64,000 nucleotides of DNA. It comes from Oleiagrimonas soli (GTDB lineage: Bacteria; Pseudomonadota; Gammaproteobacteria; Xanthomonadales; Rhodanobacteraceae). Position 1 is the stretch's first letter. Each line of letters opens with the position of its first letter. Below the pieces are notes generated by a model. The model did no database searches. It was not told the origin of the DNA and was given only the letters and a program-made list of their open reading frames with translations. Shown here piece after piece: positions 22,002 through 30,399 of this stretch. A program made the translations under genes and the position numbers. The stretch spans positions 294,978 through 358,977 of the forward strand of contig NZ_KN196470.1 of NCBI RefSeq assembly GCF_000761445.1, read 5' to 3'.

Positions 22002-24077
22002 TTACTGGTGGCCCTTCTCCAGTTCCTCGGCCAGACGCGGCAGGTGGTAGACCTTGCGCAGCGCCTGATCCAGCGCGGCGGTGTCCACGGCGACCGCGCG
22101 GTTGTTGCTGTCGTTGAAGGTGAAGTTGCCGCCCAGCGAGTGGATGTTGCCGTCGAAGATCAGGCCGACGGCGTGACCTTCCTTGTTGATGACCGGGCTG
22201 CCCGAGTTGCCGCCGATGATGTCGTTGTCGGTGACGAAATCCATCGGCGTGGACAGATCCAGCGACGACTTGGCCTTCAGCCAGCTCTCCGGCAGCTTGA
22301 ACGGATCGGCGCCGGTGGCGCGCTTGTACAGGCCGTCGAAGTGCGTGAACGGCGGCACTTCCTTGCCCTTCTCCATCCAGCCCTTCACGGTGCCGTAGCT
22401 CAGGCGCATGGTGAAGGTGGCGTCCGGATAGCTGGACGTGCCGTCACGCGCGAAGCGGGCCTGGGCGATGGCCTCGGACGCCTGACGCAGCGGCGCTTCG
22501 ACCTCGTCCTCGTACTGCTTGCGCAGCTTGCGCGCGACCGGGTCGATCTTGCGCGCCAGTTCGATCATCGGATCGTGCGAAGCCTGGATGGCCTTCTCGC
22601 CGCCGTCCCACAACTGCTTGCGCACCGCCGGATCGCTGAGCTTGCTGCCGTAGACCAGGGCGTGCGCCAGCTGTTCGGGCGACTGCTTGCCCAGCACTTC
22701 GTGCACGAACGGATCGTCGGCGCCCAACGCCTGGCGCATTTTCTCCAGCGTCCAGGCCAGCTTGTTCTCGTCGTACTGCGGATAGAACGGCGTCTTCGCC
22801 TCGACCTGCTGCTGCATCGCCGGCAGGTTGGCGTTGCGGTACGGCGGCAGGCGGTCGGCGTCCGGCTTGGCGCGCTCGGTGGCGGCGCGGACCAGTGCGC
22901 GGGCGTCGCGGAACAGCGTGCTGCCGAAGCCCTGGCCGCCCTCGATCATCGAATAGCGCTCACGCAGCTGGCTGCCGCGCTGCAGCGCCTTGTCCAGGGT
23001 CTGCCACGGATGGCCGTACTTCTTGACGCGGGCCGGGTCGGCGTCGATCCATGCGCGCAGCGAGGCGTCTTCCTCACGCTTCTTGGCCACGAAGGACTCG
23101 TCGTTGAGCGTTTCCAGCCAGCCCTTGAACACTTTCAGCGTGTTGTCGATGCCGAACAGCGCGTCCTGGGCTTCCTTGGCCTGCTGCTTGCCCATGCGGC
23201 TGTACTGCCAGAGCAGGCCGCGCTCCTCGGAGAGGTAGCCGAAGAAGGGGATCAGCGACTTGTCGCGCGAGTAGGCCAGCACCGCCCACGGCGTCTGGCG
23301 CTCGGTCGAACCCGGATTGCCCACCACGAAGGTCAGCTCGCCAGCCTTCGGACCCTTGGGATCGAACTGGAAGAAGTCCGGGGTGTGCGCCGGCTTGCCG
23401 TCGACATAGGCGCGGAAGAAGGTGACGTCGAGGTCGTAGCGCGGGAAGTTGAAGTTGTCCGGGTCACCGCCGAAGAAGGCGATGGACTGCTCCGGCGCGA
23501 ATACCAGGCGCACGTCCTGGTAGCGGCGGTACTTGTACAGCGCGTAGCGGCCGCCGTGGTACAGCGTGACCACGTCGCAGCGCCAGGTGTCCGGGTCGCT
23601 GTTGACGCACGCCTTCTCGATGGCGCTGTCGACCGCACGCTGCGCCTTGATGCGCGCCGCGCCTTCCTTGCCGGCGGTGGCGGCGTTCACGCGTGCCGTC
23701 ACGTCGGTGATCTTTTCGAGCTGGTTCAGCTCCATGTCCGGGCACTTGGGTTCGTCCTTGTCGTCCTTGGCGACGTACCCGTCCTGCATGTAGTTGTGGT
23801 TCTTGTCCGACAGCTGCGACAGGCAGGTGTTGGCGCAGTGGTGATTGGTCATCACCAGGCCGTTGGCGGACACGAACGAACCCGAGCAACCCTCGGCCAG
23901 ACGCAGCGCGGCGTGCTGCACGTGGTCGATCCACTGTTGGGTCGGGGTGAAGCCGTACTTCTGCTGCATCTGCTTGATCGGCAGGTGGTCGAGGGTCCAC
24001 ATGCCCTCGTCGGCCATGGCCGAACCCGCCGTAGCCAGCAGCAGGCCGGTGAGCAGGGTCAGAATGAGTCGTTTCAT
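22002..24077 (-). CDS. S46-family dipeptidyl peptidase (DPP7/DPP11 type)
   Basis: A 691-residue exported serine exopeptidase. A signal peptide (MKRLILTLLTGLLLATAGSA) precedes the mature chain. The catalytic His lies in VMTNHHCANTC and the nucleophile in DIIGGNSGSPVIN, with GLIFDGN downstream. S46 enzymes remove dipeptides from the N-terminus of oligopeptides in the periplasm. The start at 24077 has AAGGGAGG in front; a 38-residue upstream extension lacks a signal peptide. Choosing between DPP7-type (hydrophobic P1) and DPP11-type (acidic P1) specificity needs alignment. The adjacent POT transporter can import the released peptides. Confidence 0.93.
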   Translation of the reverse strand: MKRLILTLLTGLLLATAGSAMADEGMWTLDHLPIKQMQQKYGFTPTQQWIDHVQHAALRLAEGCSGSFVSANGLVMTNHHCANTCLSQLSDKNHNYMQDGYVAKDDKDEPKCPDMELNQLEKITDVTARVNAATAGKEGAARIKAQRAVDSAIEKACVNSDPDTWRCDVVTLYHGGRYALYKYRRYQDVRLVFAPEQSIAFFGGDPDNFNFPRYDLDVTFFRAYVDGKPAHTPDFFQFDPKGPKAGELTFVVGNPGSTERQTPWAVLAYSRDKSLIPFFGYLSEERGLLWQYSRMGKQQAKEAQDALFGIDNTLKVFKGWLETLNDESFVAKKREEDASLRAWIDADPARVKKYGHPWQTLDKALQRGSQLRERYSMIEGGQGFGSTLFRDARALVRAATERAKPDADRLPPYRNANLPAMQQQVEAKTPFYPQYDENKLAWTLEKMRQALGADDPFVHEVLGKQSPEQLAHALVYGSKLSDPAVRKQLWDGGEKAIQASHDPMIELARKIDPVARKLRKQYEDEVEAPLRQASEAIAQARFARDGTSSYPDATFTMRLSYGTVKGWMEKGKEVPPFTHFDGLYKRATGADPFKLPESWLKAKSSLDLSTPMDFVTDNDIIGGNSGSPVINKEGHAVGLIFDGNIHSLGGNFTFNDSNNRAVAVDTAALDQALRKVYHLPRLAEELEKGHQ

Positions 24078-24204
24078 GATGCCTCCCTTGGCAATGCGCG
24101 CGCGGCGCCGTTCGAGCATTATCGAATCAGCGTTATAAAGTAACAACATGACTTTCGTAGCACGCGCGGCAGGAGGCGGCCACGCGTGCACGGGGCGATG
24201 CGCG

Positions 24205-25791
24205 CTACGCCGCGCGGTAGTGATCCTGCACCGGATAGCGTCGCGCGTAGAGCGCGAACACCAGCGCGGCGAGGAAGGCGAAGCCGGCGAAGAAGAACAT
24301 CAGGAAGGCGTTTTCGCCGATGCCGCTCTGGGCGATCTGATGCGTGACGGCCTCGTTGCGCACGGCGGCGTTGGTGATCAGCACCCACAGGTTGCCGTAG
24401 GACACCGACAGCAGCCAGAAGCTCATGATGACGCCCTTCATCTGTGGCGGCGCCTGGCTGTAGGCGAACTCCAGGCCGGTCGCCGAGACCAGCACCTCGC
24501 CCATCGTCAGCAGCACGTAGGGTGCGACCTGCCAGGCGATGGAGACGGCGTCGCCGTCGTCGATATGCAGCTGGATCAGCGCCGCCACGATCCACGCGAA
24601 ACCGGCGAATGCCAGGCCCGCGCCGATGCGTCGCAGCGAGGTGACCTTCACGCCCATGCGCCGCAGCAGCGGGTAGATCACCAGGTTGTTGAACGGAATC
24701 AGCAGCATCACCAGGATCGGGTTCAGCGCCTGCATCTGCGCCGGTTCCTTCACCAGCCAGCTCGGCCACCACCAGCGGTCGTGCGGAATGACCATGGCGT
24801 TGCCCTGGATGATCCAGGTCGAGGCCTTCTGATCGAACAGCGACCAGAACGGCGTGACGATGGCAAACACCACCAGAATGCGCAGCACCGCGCGCGCACC
24901 GTCCACGGCGCTGTCCGGATGCACGCTGCGCGCGCGCTCCATCTGCATCGCCGCGCCTGCGCCGCCGAAGCCGATGACCAGGCCCAGCGCCAGCAGTACG
25001 GCGATGACGAAGTCGTCGACGGCCAGCCACGCCAGCACGATCAGCGCCAGCGCGAAGCCGGTGACGGCGAGCATCAGGCCTGGCCGGCCCTTGCCCGGCG
25101 CGTCGGCGAACAGCGCCGTGCGCGCCACCTTCAGGAAGCTGTGCGGGTCGGACGCGACCGGCGGCACCACCACGTACTTCTTGCGGCCCGACCAGAAGAT
25201 CACCGTGGCGATGAACATCAGGATGCCGGGAATGCCGAAGGCCCAGGTCGCGCCGTATTCGCGCAGGATGATCGGCATCAGCAACGAGGCGAAGAACGAG
25301 CCGAAGTTGATGATCCAGTAGAAGGCGTCGTAGACCACCTTGGCCAGATGCTTGTTGGACTGGTCGAACTGATCGCCGACGAAGGCCGACACCAGCGGCT
25401 TGATGCCGCCCGAACCCAGTGCGATCAGGAACAGGCCGAAGTAGAAACCGGTGCGGTTGCCCTCGAACATCGCCAGGCAAGCGTGGCCGGCGCAGTACAC
25501 CAGCGACATCCACAGCACGGTGTTGTACTTGCCGAAGAAGCGGTCCGAGATCCAGCCGCCCAGCAGTGGAAAGAAGTACACGCCGATGACGAAGGTGTGG
25601 AACACGTCCTTGGCAATGCCGATGCGTTCGGCTTCGGGTGCGAACAGCAGCAGGCTGGTGATCAGGAACGGCGTGAGGATGTTGCGCATGCCGTAGAAGC
25701 TGAAGCGCTCGCATCCTTCGTTGCCGATGATGTAGGGAATCTGGCGCGGCAACGCGCCTTTGCCGGCCGGGGCCGCGGCGGAGGTGTCCAT
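24205..25791 (-). CDS. Proton-dependent oligopeptide transporter (POT/PTR family)
   Basis: A ~528-residue inner-membrane protein with about 14 hydrophobic segments. POT signatures are CERFSFYGMRNILTPFL at the first helix (the ExxERFxYY-type proton site), GIKPLVSAFVGDQF and SATGLEFAYSQAP. It takes up di- and tripeptides with protons. The ATG at 25791 is used; a GTG at 25806 in frame is possible and neither has a clear ribosome binding site. It lies upstream of the S46 peptidase on the same strand, a peptide-scavenging pair. Confidence 0.92.
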   Translation of the reverse strand: MDTSAAAPAGKGALPRQIPYIIGNEGCERFSFYGMRNILTPFLITSLLLFAPEAERIGIAKDVFHTFVIGVYFFPLLGGWISDRFFGKYNTVLWMSLVYCAGHACLAMFEGNRTGFYFGLFLIALGSGGIKPLVSAFVGDQFDQSNKHLAKVVYDAFYWIINFGSFFASLLMPIILREYGATWAFGIPGILMFIATVIFWSGRKKYVVVPPVASDPHSFLKVARTALFADAPGKGRPGLMLAVTGFALALIVLAWLAVDDFVIAVLLALGLVIGFGGAGAAMQMERARSVHPDSAVDGARAVLRILVVFAIVTPFWSLFDQKASTWIIQGNAMVIPHDRWWWPSWLVKEPAQMQALNPILVMLLIPFNNLVIYPLLRRMGVKVTSLRRIGAGLAFAGFAWIVAALIQLHIDDGDAVSIAWQVAPYVLLTMGEVLVSATGLEFAYSQAPPQMKGVIMSFWLLSVSYGNLWVLITNAAVRNEAVTHQIAQSGIGENAFLMFFFAGFAFLAALVFALYARRYPVQDHYRAA

Positions 25792-25944
25792 ACGTGAAGC
25801 GGTCACGGATCGTTGGGAGCGCTCAGGCTAGCCAAATCCCGCCACGGCGACACCTGCCTAGGCAGGAGCTCCGGAGGCTGGGGATGTTTGTTCGCGGGCG
25901 TGGGCGCATGGAACGTTGAGCGAACTTCGGAAGGCTCCTCGGCA

Positions 25945-26031
25945 CGTCATTCCGGCGCAAGCCGGAACCCCGTGTCTTCGCTCTTTCAACAATCATAAAG
26001 TCGCTGGGTTCCGGCTTGCGCCGGAATGACG
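25945..26031. repeat. REP doublet (REPIN-like)
   Basis: CGTCATTCCGGCGCAAGCCG and its inverted partner CGGCTTGCGCCGGAATGACG face each other across ~45 bp. Same family as 2516, with AA changed to CA in the hairpin loop. Confidence 0.87.
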
Positions 26032-26297
26032 GGCAACGGGCATGCTCGTGACACAACCGAAGGAATCGTTTGGGCCGCGACGTTGGGCGTGCTTCTGCGA
26101 TGTGTCGCGGAGGACGTGCCCGAGGTGTGCCCAGAGGGAATGTCTTGGGTACGGAGGCTTTCGGTTGCCCGGCTGTATCGCCGGCGATGGCGCGTGTGCA
26201 GCTTCGTTCCGAGGAGGGGATGCTACGTTGCCCAGCCATGGAAGGGTCGATGCCGTTCGCGTGAGGCTCGATGTTGCGCTTCCGGCCTGATGATCTC

Positions 26298-26325
26298 CGT
26301 CGCACGTCGCACGTCGCACGTCGCG
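26298..26325. repeat. Heptamer tandem repeat, 3 x CGTCGCA plus a variant unit
   Basis: Three perfect 7-bp units and one with a final G, noncoding. Same period as the run at 2701 and adjacent to the DedA gene end. Confidence 0.8.
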
Positions 26326-26381
26326 CCTCGGCAAGCGGATGTCGCGGCACCCGCTCTCGATCGTGCGCGGCGCGCCCGGAG

Positions 26382-26909
26382 TTATTGCAGCGAGAACAGC
26401 CAGTGACCGAGGATCGCGCCGAAGCCCAGGTGCAGGCCGGCCCAGACCACGGCGCTGAACGCATCGGCGATCAGGAAGCGGCGCACCGATAGCTCGGACA
26501 TGCCCGCCAGCACCGGCATCAGCGCGCGCAACGGCGGTACCTGGCGGCCGACGAACACGGCCACGTCGCCGCGCCGCGCCAACAGATCGGTGGCGCGCGC
26601 GGTCCATTCGGGGCGGTAGGCGAACGGGCGCATCGCCAGCATGCGCGAGCCGTGCCGACGGCCCAGCTCATACGACAGCAGATCGCCGGCGACCGCGCCC
26701 AAGCTGGCCCAGAAGATCAGCCAGATCAGCGACACGTGCTGCGAGCCGGCGCTGGTGGCGATGGCGACCAGCAGTGTCGAACCGGGCACGAACGAACCGA
26801 CCACGGCGATGCCCTCGGCGAAGGCGATCACGCCGACCAGCGGCGCGGCGAGGAAGCCGTAGGTCAGGACGAAGTGCGCGATCTGCTGGATCAGTCCGTG
26901 CCAATTCAC
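26382..26909 (-). CDS. DedA/SNARE-associated family membrane protein
   Basis: A 175-residue inner-membrane protein with several hydrophobic segments. The DedA core is recognisable in [31 protein letters not shown] and [20 protein letters not shown]. DedA proteins are implicated in membrane lipid (undecaprenyl-phosphate or phospholipid) translocation. The ATG overlaps the queF stop by 4 bp, so the two are co-translated although functionally unrelated. Confidence 0.88.
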   Translation of the reverse strand: MNWHGLIQQIAHFVLTYGFLAAPLVGVIAFAEGIAVVGSFVPGSTLLVAIATSAGSQHVSLIWLIFWASLGAVAGDLLSYELGRRHGSRMLAMRPFAYRPEWTARATDLLARRGDVAVFVGRQVPPLRALMPVLAGMSELSVRRFLIADAFSAVVWAGLHLGFGAILGHWLFSLQ

Positions 26910-27733
26910 TGGCGAGCCCCGCGCGGGTTGCCGGGTGTGCGGCCCGGTTCGCTGCTGCGGAACGGGTTGATGTCGAGGCCGCCGCGGCGCGTGTAGCGCG
27001 CGCCGACGTCCAGCTGCGTCGGTGCGCAGTGTCGGAGCAGGTCCATGAAGATGCGCTCGACGCAGTGTTCGTGGAATTCGCGGTGCTCGCGGAACGAGAC
27101 GACGTAGCGCAGCAACCCTTCGCGGTCGATCGGCGCGCCGACATAGTCGATGCGCAGGCTGGCCCAGTCCGGCTGGCCGGTGACCGGGCAGTTCGACTTC
27201 AGCAGGTTCGACAGCAGGGTTTCGCGCACCGGCGCGGCCGCGGTATCGGCGCGCAGGAACGAAGGGTCGGGCGGGCCGTAGACGTCGATGTCGATCTCCA
27301 GCGCGTCGATCAGCAGACCTTCCGGTTCCTCGATGCGCTGCGCGGGAAACGCCGAGGCCGGCGTCAGGTGCACGGCGACCGGCGCGCCCGCGGCGTCGCC
27401 CAGGTCACGCGCCAGACGGTTGCGCAGCGTGGCTTCGTCCAGGCGTTCGCCGCTGAAGCTGTTGAGGTACAGCTTGAACGACTTCGATTCGATGATTGCC
27501 GGCGAATCGGCCGGCACGTGGAATTCGGCCAGCGCCACCATCGGCTTGCCGCGCGGGTCCAGCCAGGACAGTTCGTAGGCATTCCACAGGTCCACGCCCT
27601 GGAACGGCAGCTCGCCGCGCAGACCCAGTTCCGCACGGCCCTTGCTGCGCGGGATGGGGAACAGCAGGTCCGGCGCGTAGCGGTTGCGGTACGCGGTGGC
27701 CTTGCCGAGCTGGGAGTCTTCGGGGGTGGTCAT
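26906..27733 (-). CDS. queF: NADPH-dependent 7-cyano-7-deazaguanine reductase QueF
   Basis: QueF reduces preQ0 to preQ1 in the queuosine tRNA-modification pathway. The 275-residue length fits the long two-domain bacterial form. The catalytic Cys lies in [11 protein letters not shown], and the substrate/NADPH motif is [15 protein letters not shown] (about residue 90). The start [15 protein letters not shown] at 27733 was chosen over an upstream extension lacking homology. It is the first gene of the queF-dedA pair, divergent from DPP IV. Confidence 0.95.
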   Translation of the reverse strand: MTTPEDSQLGKATAYRNRYAPDLLFPIPRSKGRAELGLRGELPFQGVDLWNAYELSWLDPRGKPMVALAEFHVPADSPAIIESKSFKLYLNSFSGERLDEATLRNRLARDLGDAAGAPVAVHLTPASAFPAQRIEEPEGLLIDALEIDIDVYGPPDPSFLRADTAAAPVRETLLSNLLKSNCPVTGQPDWASLRIDYVGAPIDREGLLRYVVSFREHREFHEHCVERIFMDLLRHCAPTQLDVGARYTRRGGLDINPFRSSEPGRTPGNPRGARQ

Positions 27734-27900
27734 GGCGGATTCGACGGGGCGGAACGATGCATTGTACGCGGTGCGGCGCGCCGGCATCGCGCCGCGTGCC
27801 GGCTTCGTTCAGGGTCAACTGATGGCACGGGTCGGCGCGGACCGGCTCGCGTTAGGATGGTCGCTTGCGCTGCGTCCGCAGTTTGACCATGGGGAACCTC

Positions 27901-30282
27901 ATGCATTCGTTGAACCGTACCTCCCGAACGCTGCTCGGCCTCGGCCTGGCGCTGGCCTGCACGGCCGTCGCCGCCCAGGGTCGGACTCTGACCGCCAAGG
28001 ATTACGCGCAGGCCGCGCAGGCACTGTCGATGAACACCAGCCCGCTGATCGACCACGACGTCGGCGGCATCCACTGGTTGAACGACCACGAGGTCGGCTA
28101 CCAGGAGCAGACCGACGGCAAGACCGCCTACCTGCGCATGGACGCGGCGACCGGCAAGGCCCGCGTCGCCTTCGATCCGGCCGTGCTGGCCGCGCGTCTG
28201 GCGGCGGTGTCCGGCAAGCCGGTCGACGCCGAACATCTGCCGGTGCGCGACTGGAGCTTCGGCGAAGACGGCCGCCTGCAGGTGTCCGCGCTGGGCGGCT
28301 GGTACACCTGCGATCTCGGCGCCAAGGGCGCGTGCGTGAAGGGCCGCGCGGTGCGCAGCGCCGCCTCGCGCGACAAGATGTCCCCGAGCCGCGACGAGCC
28401 CGGCGTGCTGTCGCCGGACGGCACCAAGGAAGTGTTCGTGCGCCGCTGGAACCTGTGGGTGCGCGACCTGAAGAGCGGCGATGAATTCCCGCTGACCACC
28501 GACGGCGTGAAGAACTTCGGCTACGCCACCGACAACGCCGGCTGGCTGCATTCGGACGGCGCCATCGTGCGCTGGTCGCCGGATTCGACCCACGTCGTCA
28601 CCTACCAGCAGGACCAGCGCCAGGTCGGCGACATGTACACCCTGCGCACGCAGGTCGGTCATCCCAAGCTGGAAGCCTGGAAATACCCGCTGCCGGGCGA
28701 CAAGCACGTGTTCATGATCGAGCCGGTGGTGATCGACGTCGACACGCACACCGTCACCCGCGTGAAGATGAAGCCGCAGCAGCGCCTGTCGAGCCTGTGC
28801 GACGACATCGACTGTGACCGCGACGGCACCTGGGACGACGTGAAGTGGGCGCCGGACGGCAAGAGCTTCGCCATCGTCACCACCTCGCGCGACCGCCATC
28901 ACGAGTGGTACCACGTGGTGAACGCCGCCAACGGCGACGTGCGCACCGTGTTCGAGGATTCGGTCACCACCTTCTACGAGAGCGGCCACGGCATGGTGAA
29001 CTGGCAGTACCTGCCGGCCAGCGACCAGGCCATCTGGTTCTCCGAGCGCACCGACTGGGGCAACCTGTACCTGCGCTCGCTGAAGACCGGCAAGGAACTG
29101 CACGCCATCACCACGGGCGAGGGCAACGTCACCCAGGTGCGTCACGTGGACCGCAAGGCGCGCGAGCTGTGGTTCGTCGGCGTCGGTCGCACGCCGGGCG
29201 TGAACCCGTACTACCGCCAGTTCTGGAAGGTCGGTCTGGACGGCGGCAAGCCGGTGCTGCTGACGCCGGAGGACGCCGACCACGACATCACCATGTCCAA
29301 GGACGGCACCTACTTCGTCGACAGCTACTCGACGCCGACCACGCCGCCGGTGACGGTGCTGCGTTCGTCCGCCGACGGCCATGTCATCGCCACCCTGGCG
29401 AAGACCGACATCTCGCGCCTGAAGGCCGCGGGCTGGGTGCCGCCGGTGCCGTTCACGGTGAAGGCGCGCGACGGCAAGACCACGCTGTACGGCATGATGT
29501 TCAAGCCGGCTCACTTCGATCCGCACAAGAAGTACCCGATCATCGATTACATCTACCCGGGTCCGCAGACCGGCTCGGTGCGCGGTCGCAGCTTCCTGGC
29601 TTCGCGCGGCGACAATCAGGCGCTGGCCGATCTCGGTTTCGTGGTGATCGCGCTGGACGGCATGGGCACGCCGTGGCGCTCGAAGTCCTTCCACACCACG
29701 TGGTACGGCGATATGGGCGACAACACGTTGCCCGACCAGGTGGCCGGCATCAAGGAACTGGCCAAGCGCTATCCGTGGATCGACATCGGCCGCGTCGGCA
29801 TCTGGGGTCATTCCGGCGGCGGCAACGCCACCGCGGACGCGCTGTTCCGCTACCCGGACTTCTTCAAGGTCGGCTGGGCCGAGAGCGGCAACCACGACAA
29901 CCGCAACTACGAGAACGACTGGGGTGAGAAGTATCAGGGCCTGCTGGTGAAGAACGCCGACGGCACCACCAACTACGATAACCAGGCCAATCAGGACATC
30001 GCCAAGAACCTCAAGGGCCGCCTGATGCTGGTGCACGGTTCGATCGACGACAACGTGCCGACTGGCGAGACGCTGCTGGTGGTCGATGCGCTGATCAAGG
30101 CCAACAAGAACTTCGACATGCTGATCATCCCGAACGTGCATCACGGCTACGGGCTGACCGGCACTATGTACGCCACGCGTCGTCGCTGGGACTACTTCGT
30201 GAAGCACCTCGCCGGCGACACGCCGCCGGCCGCGTTCCAGTTCCAGCTGCCGGCGTGGATGATGAAGATGCGTCACCACTGA
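27901..30282 (+). CDS. Dipeptidyl peptidase IV-type S9 peptidase
   Basis: A 793-residue exported prolyl dipeptidyl peptidase. A signal peptide (LLGLGLALACTAVAAQG) is followed by a beta-propeller (to ~520) and a C-terminal alpha/beta hydrolase domain. The triad is Ser in GIWGHSGGGNATADAL, Asp in HGSIDDNVP and His in NVHHGYG. It removes X-Pro or X-Ala dipeptides. The start at 27901 has GGGGAACC ahead; an ATG 12 bp upstream is also possible. Together with the S46 peptidase and POT carrier it indicates a peptide-using lifestyle. Confidence 0.93.
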   Translation: MHSLNRTSRTLLGLGLALACTAVAAQGRTLTAKDYAQAAQALSMNTSPLIDHDVGGIHWLNDHEVGYQEQTDGKTAYLRMDAATGKARVAFDPAVLAARLAAVSGKPVDAEHLPVRDWSFGEDGRLQVSALGGWYTCDLGAKGACVKGRAVRSAASRDKMSPSRDEPGVLSPDGTKEVFVRRWNLWVRDLKSGDEFPLTTDGVKNFGYATDNAGWLHSDGAIVRWSPDSTHVVTYQQDQRQVGDMYTLRTQVGHPKLEAWKYPLPGDKHVFMIEPVVIDVDTHTVTRVKMKPQQRLSSLCDDIDCDRDGTWDDVKWAPDGKSFAIVTTSRDRHHEWYHVVNAANGDVRTVFEDSVTTFYESGHGMVNWQYLPASDQAIWFSERTDWGNLYLRSLKTGKELHAITTGEGNVTQVRHVDRKARELWFVGVGRTPGVNPYYRQFWKVGLDGGKPVLLTPEDADHDITMSKDGTYFVDSYSTPTTPPVTVLRSSADGHVIATLAKTDISRLKAAGWVPPVPFTVKARDGKTTLYGMMFKPAHFDPHKKYPIIDYIYPGPQTGSVRGRSFLASRGDNQALADLGFVVIALDGMGTPWRSKSFHTTWYGDMGDNTLPDQVAGIKELAKRYPWIDIGRVGIWGHSGGGNATADALFRYPDFFKVGWAESGNHDNRNYENDWGEKYQGLLVKNADGTTNYDNQANQDIAKNLKGRLMLVHGSIDDNVPTGETLLVVDALIKANKNFDMLIIPNVHHGYGLTGTMYATRRRWDYFVKHLAGDTPPAAFQFQLPAWMMKMRHH

Positions 30283-30304
30283 CGCACGCGCCGCACTTCA
30301 CGAC

Positions 30305-30342
30305 AAAGGCCTGCCGGGTGTCCGGGCAGGCCTTTTTTTTTG
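30305..30342 (+). terminator. Rho-independent terminator after DPP IV
   Basis: AAAGGCCTGCC and GGGCAGGCCTTT pair around GGGTGTCC and run into nine T residues, 22 bp after the stop. This is the clearest intrinsic terminator in the window. Confidence 0.92.
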
Positions 30343-30357
30343 CATCGGTGCATCGGG

Positions 30358-30380
30358 CGGCGCATCCGGGGGGATGCGCC
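30358..30380 (-). terminator. Hairpin behind the M56 peptidase gene
   Basis: GGCGCATCC-GGGGG-GGATGCGCC lies ~20 bp downstream of the minus-strand M56 stop. On the minus strand the next T-rich tract is short, so this is a probable but weaker terminator. Confidence 0.5.
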
Positions 30381-30399
30381 GCGACGCGCGTGGCGCGGA

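Larger units (their letters stand above)
25792..26381. other. Intergenic region with dispersed repeats, no gene
   Basis: It contains a REP doublet (25945-26031) and a heptamer run (26298-26325). ORFs on either strand here have no recognisable motifs, poor starts and conflict with the repeats. The rest shows nothing I can name. Confidence 0.55.
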
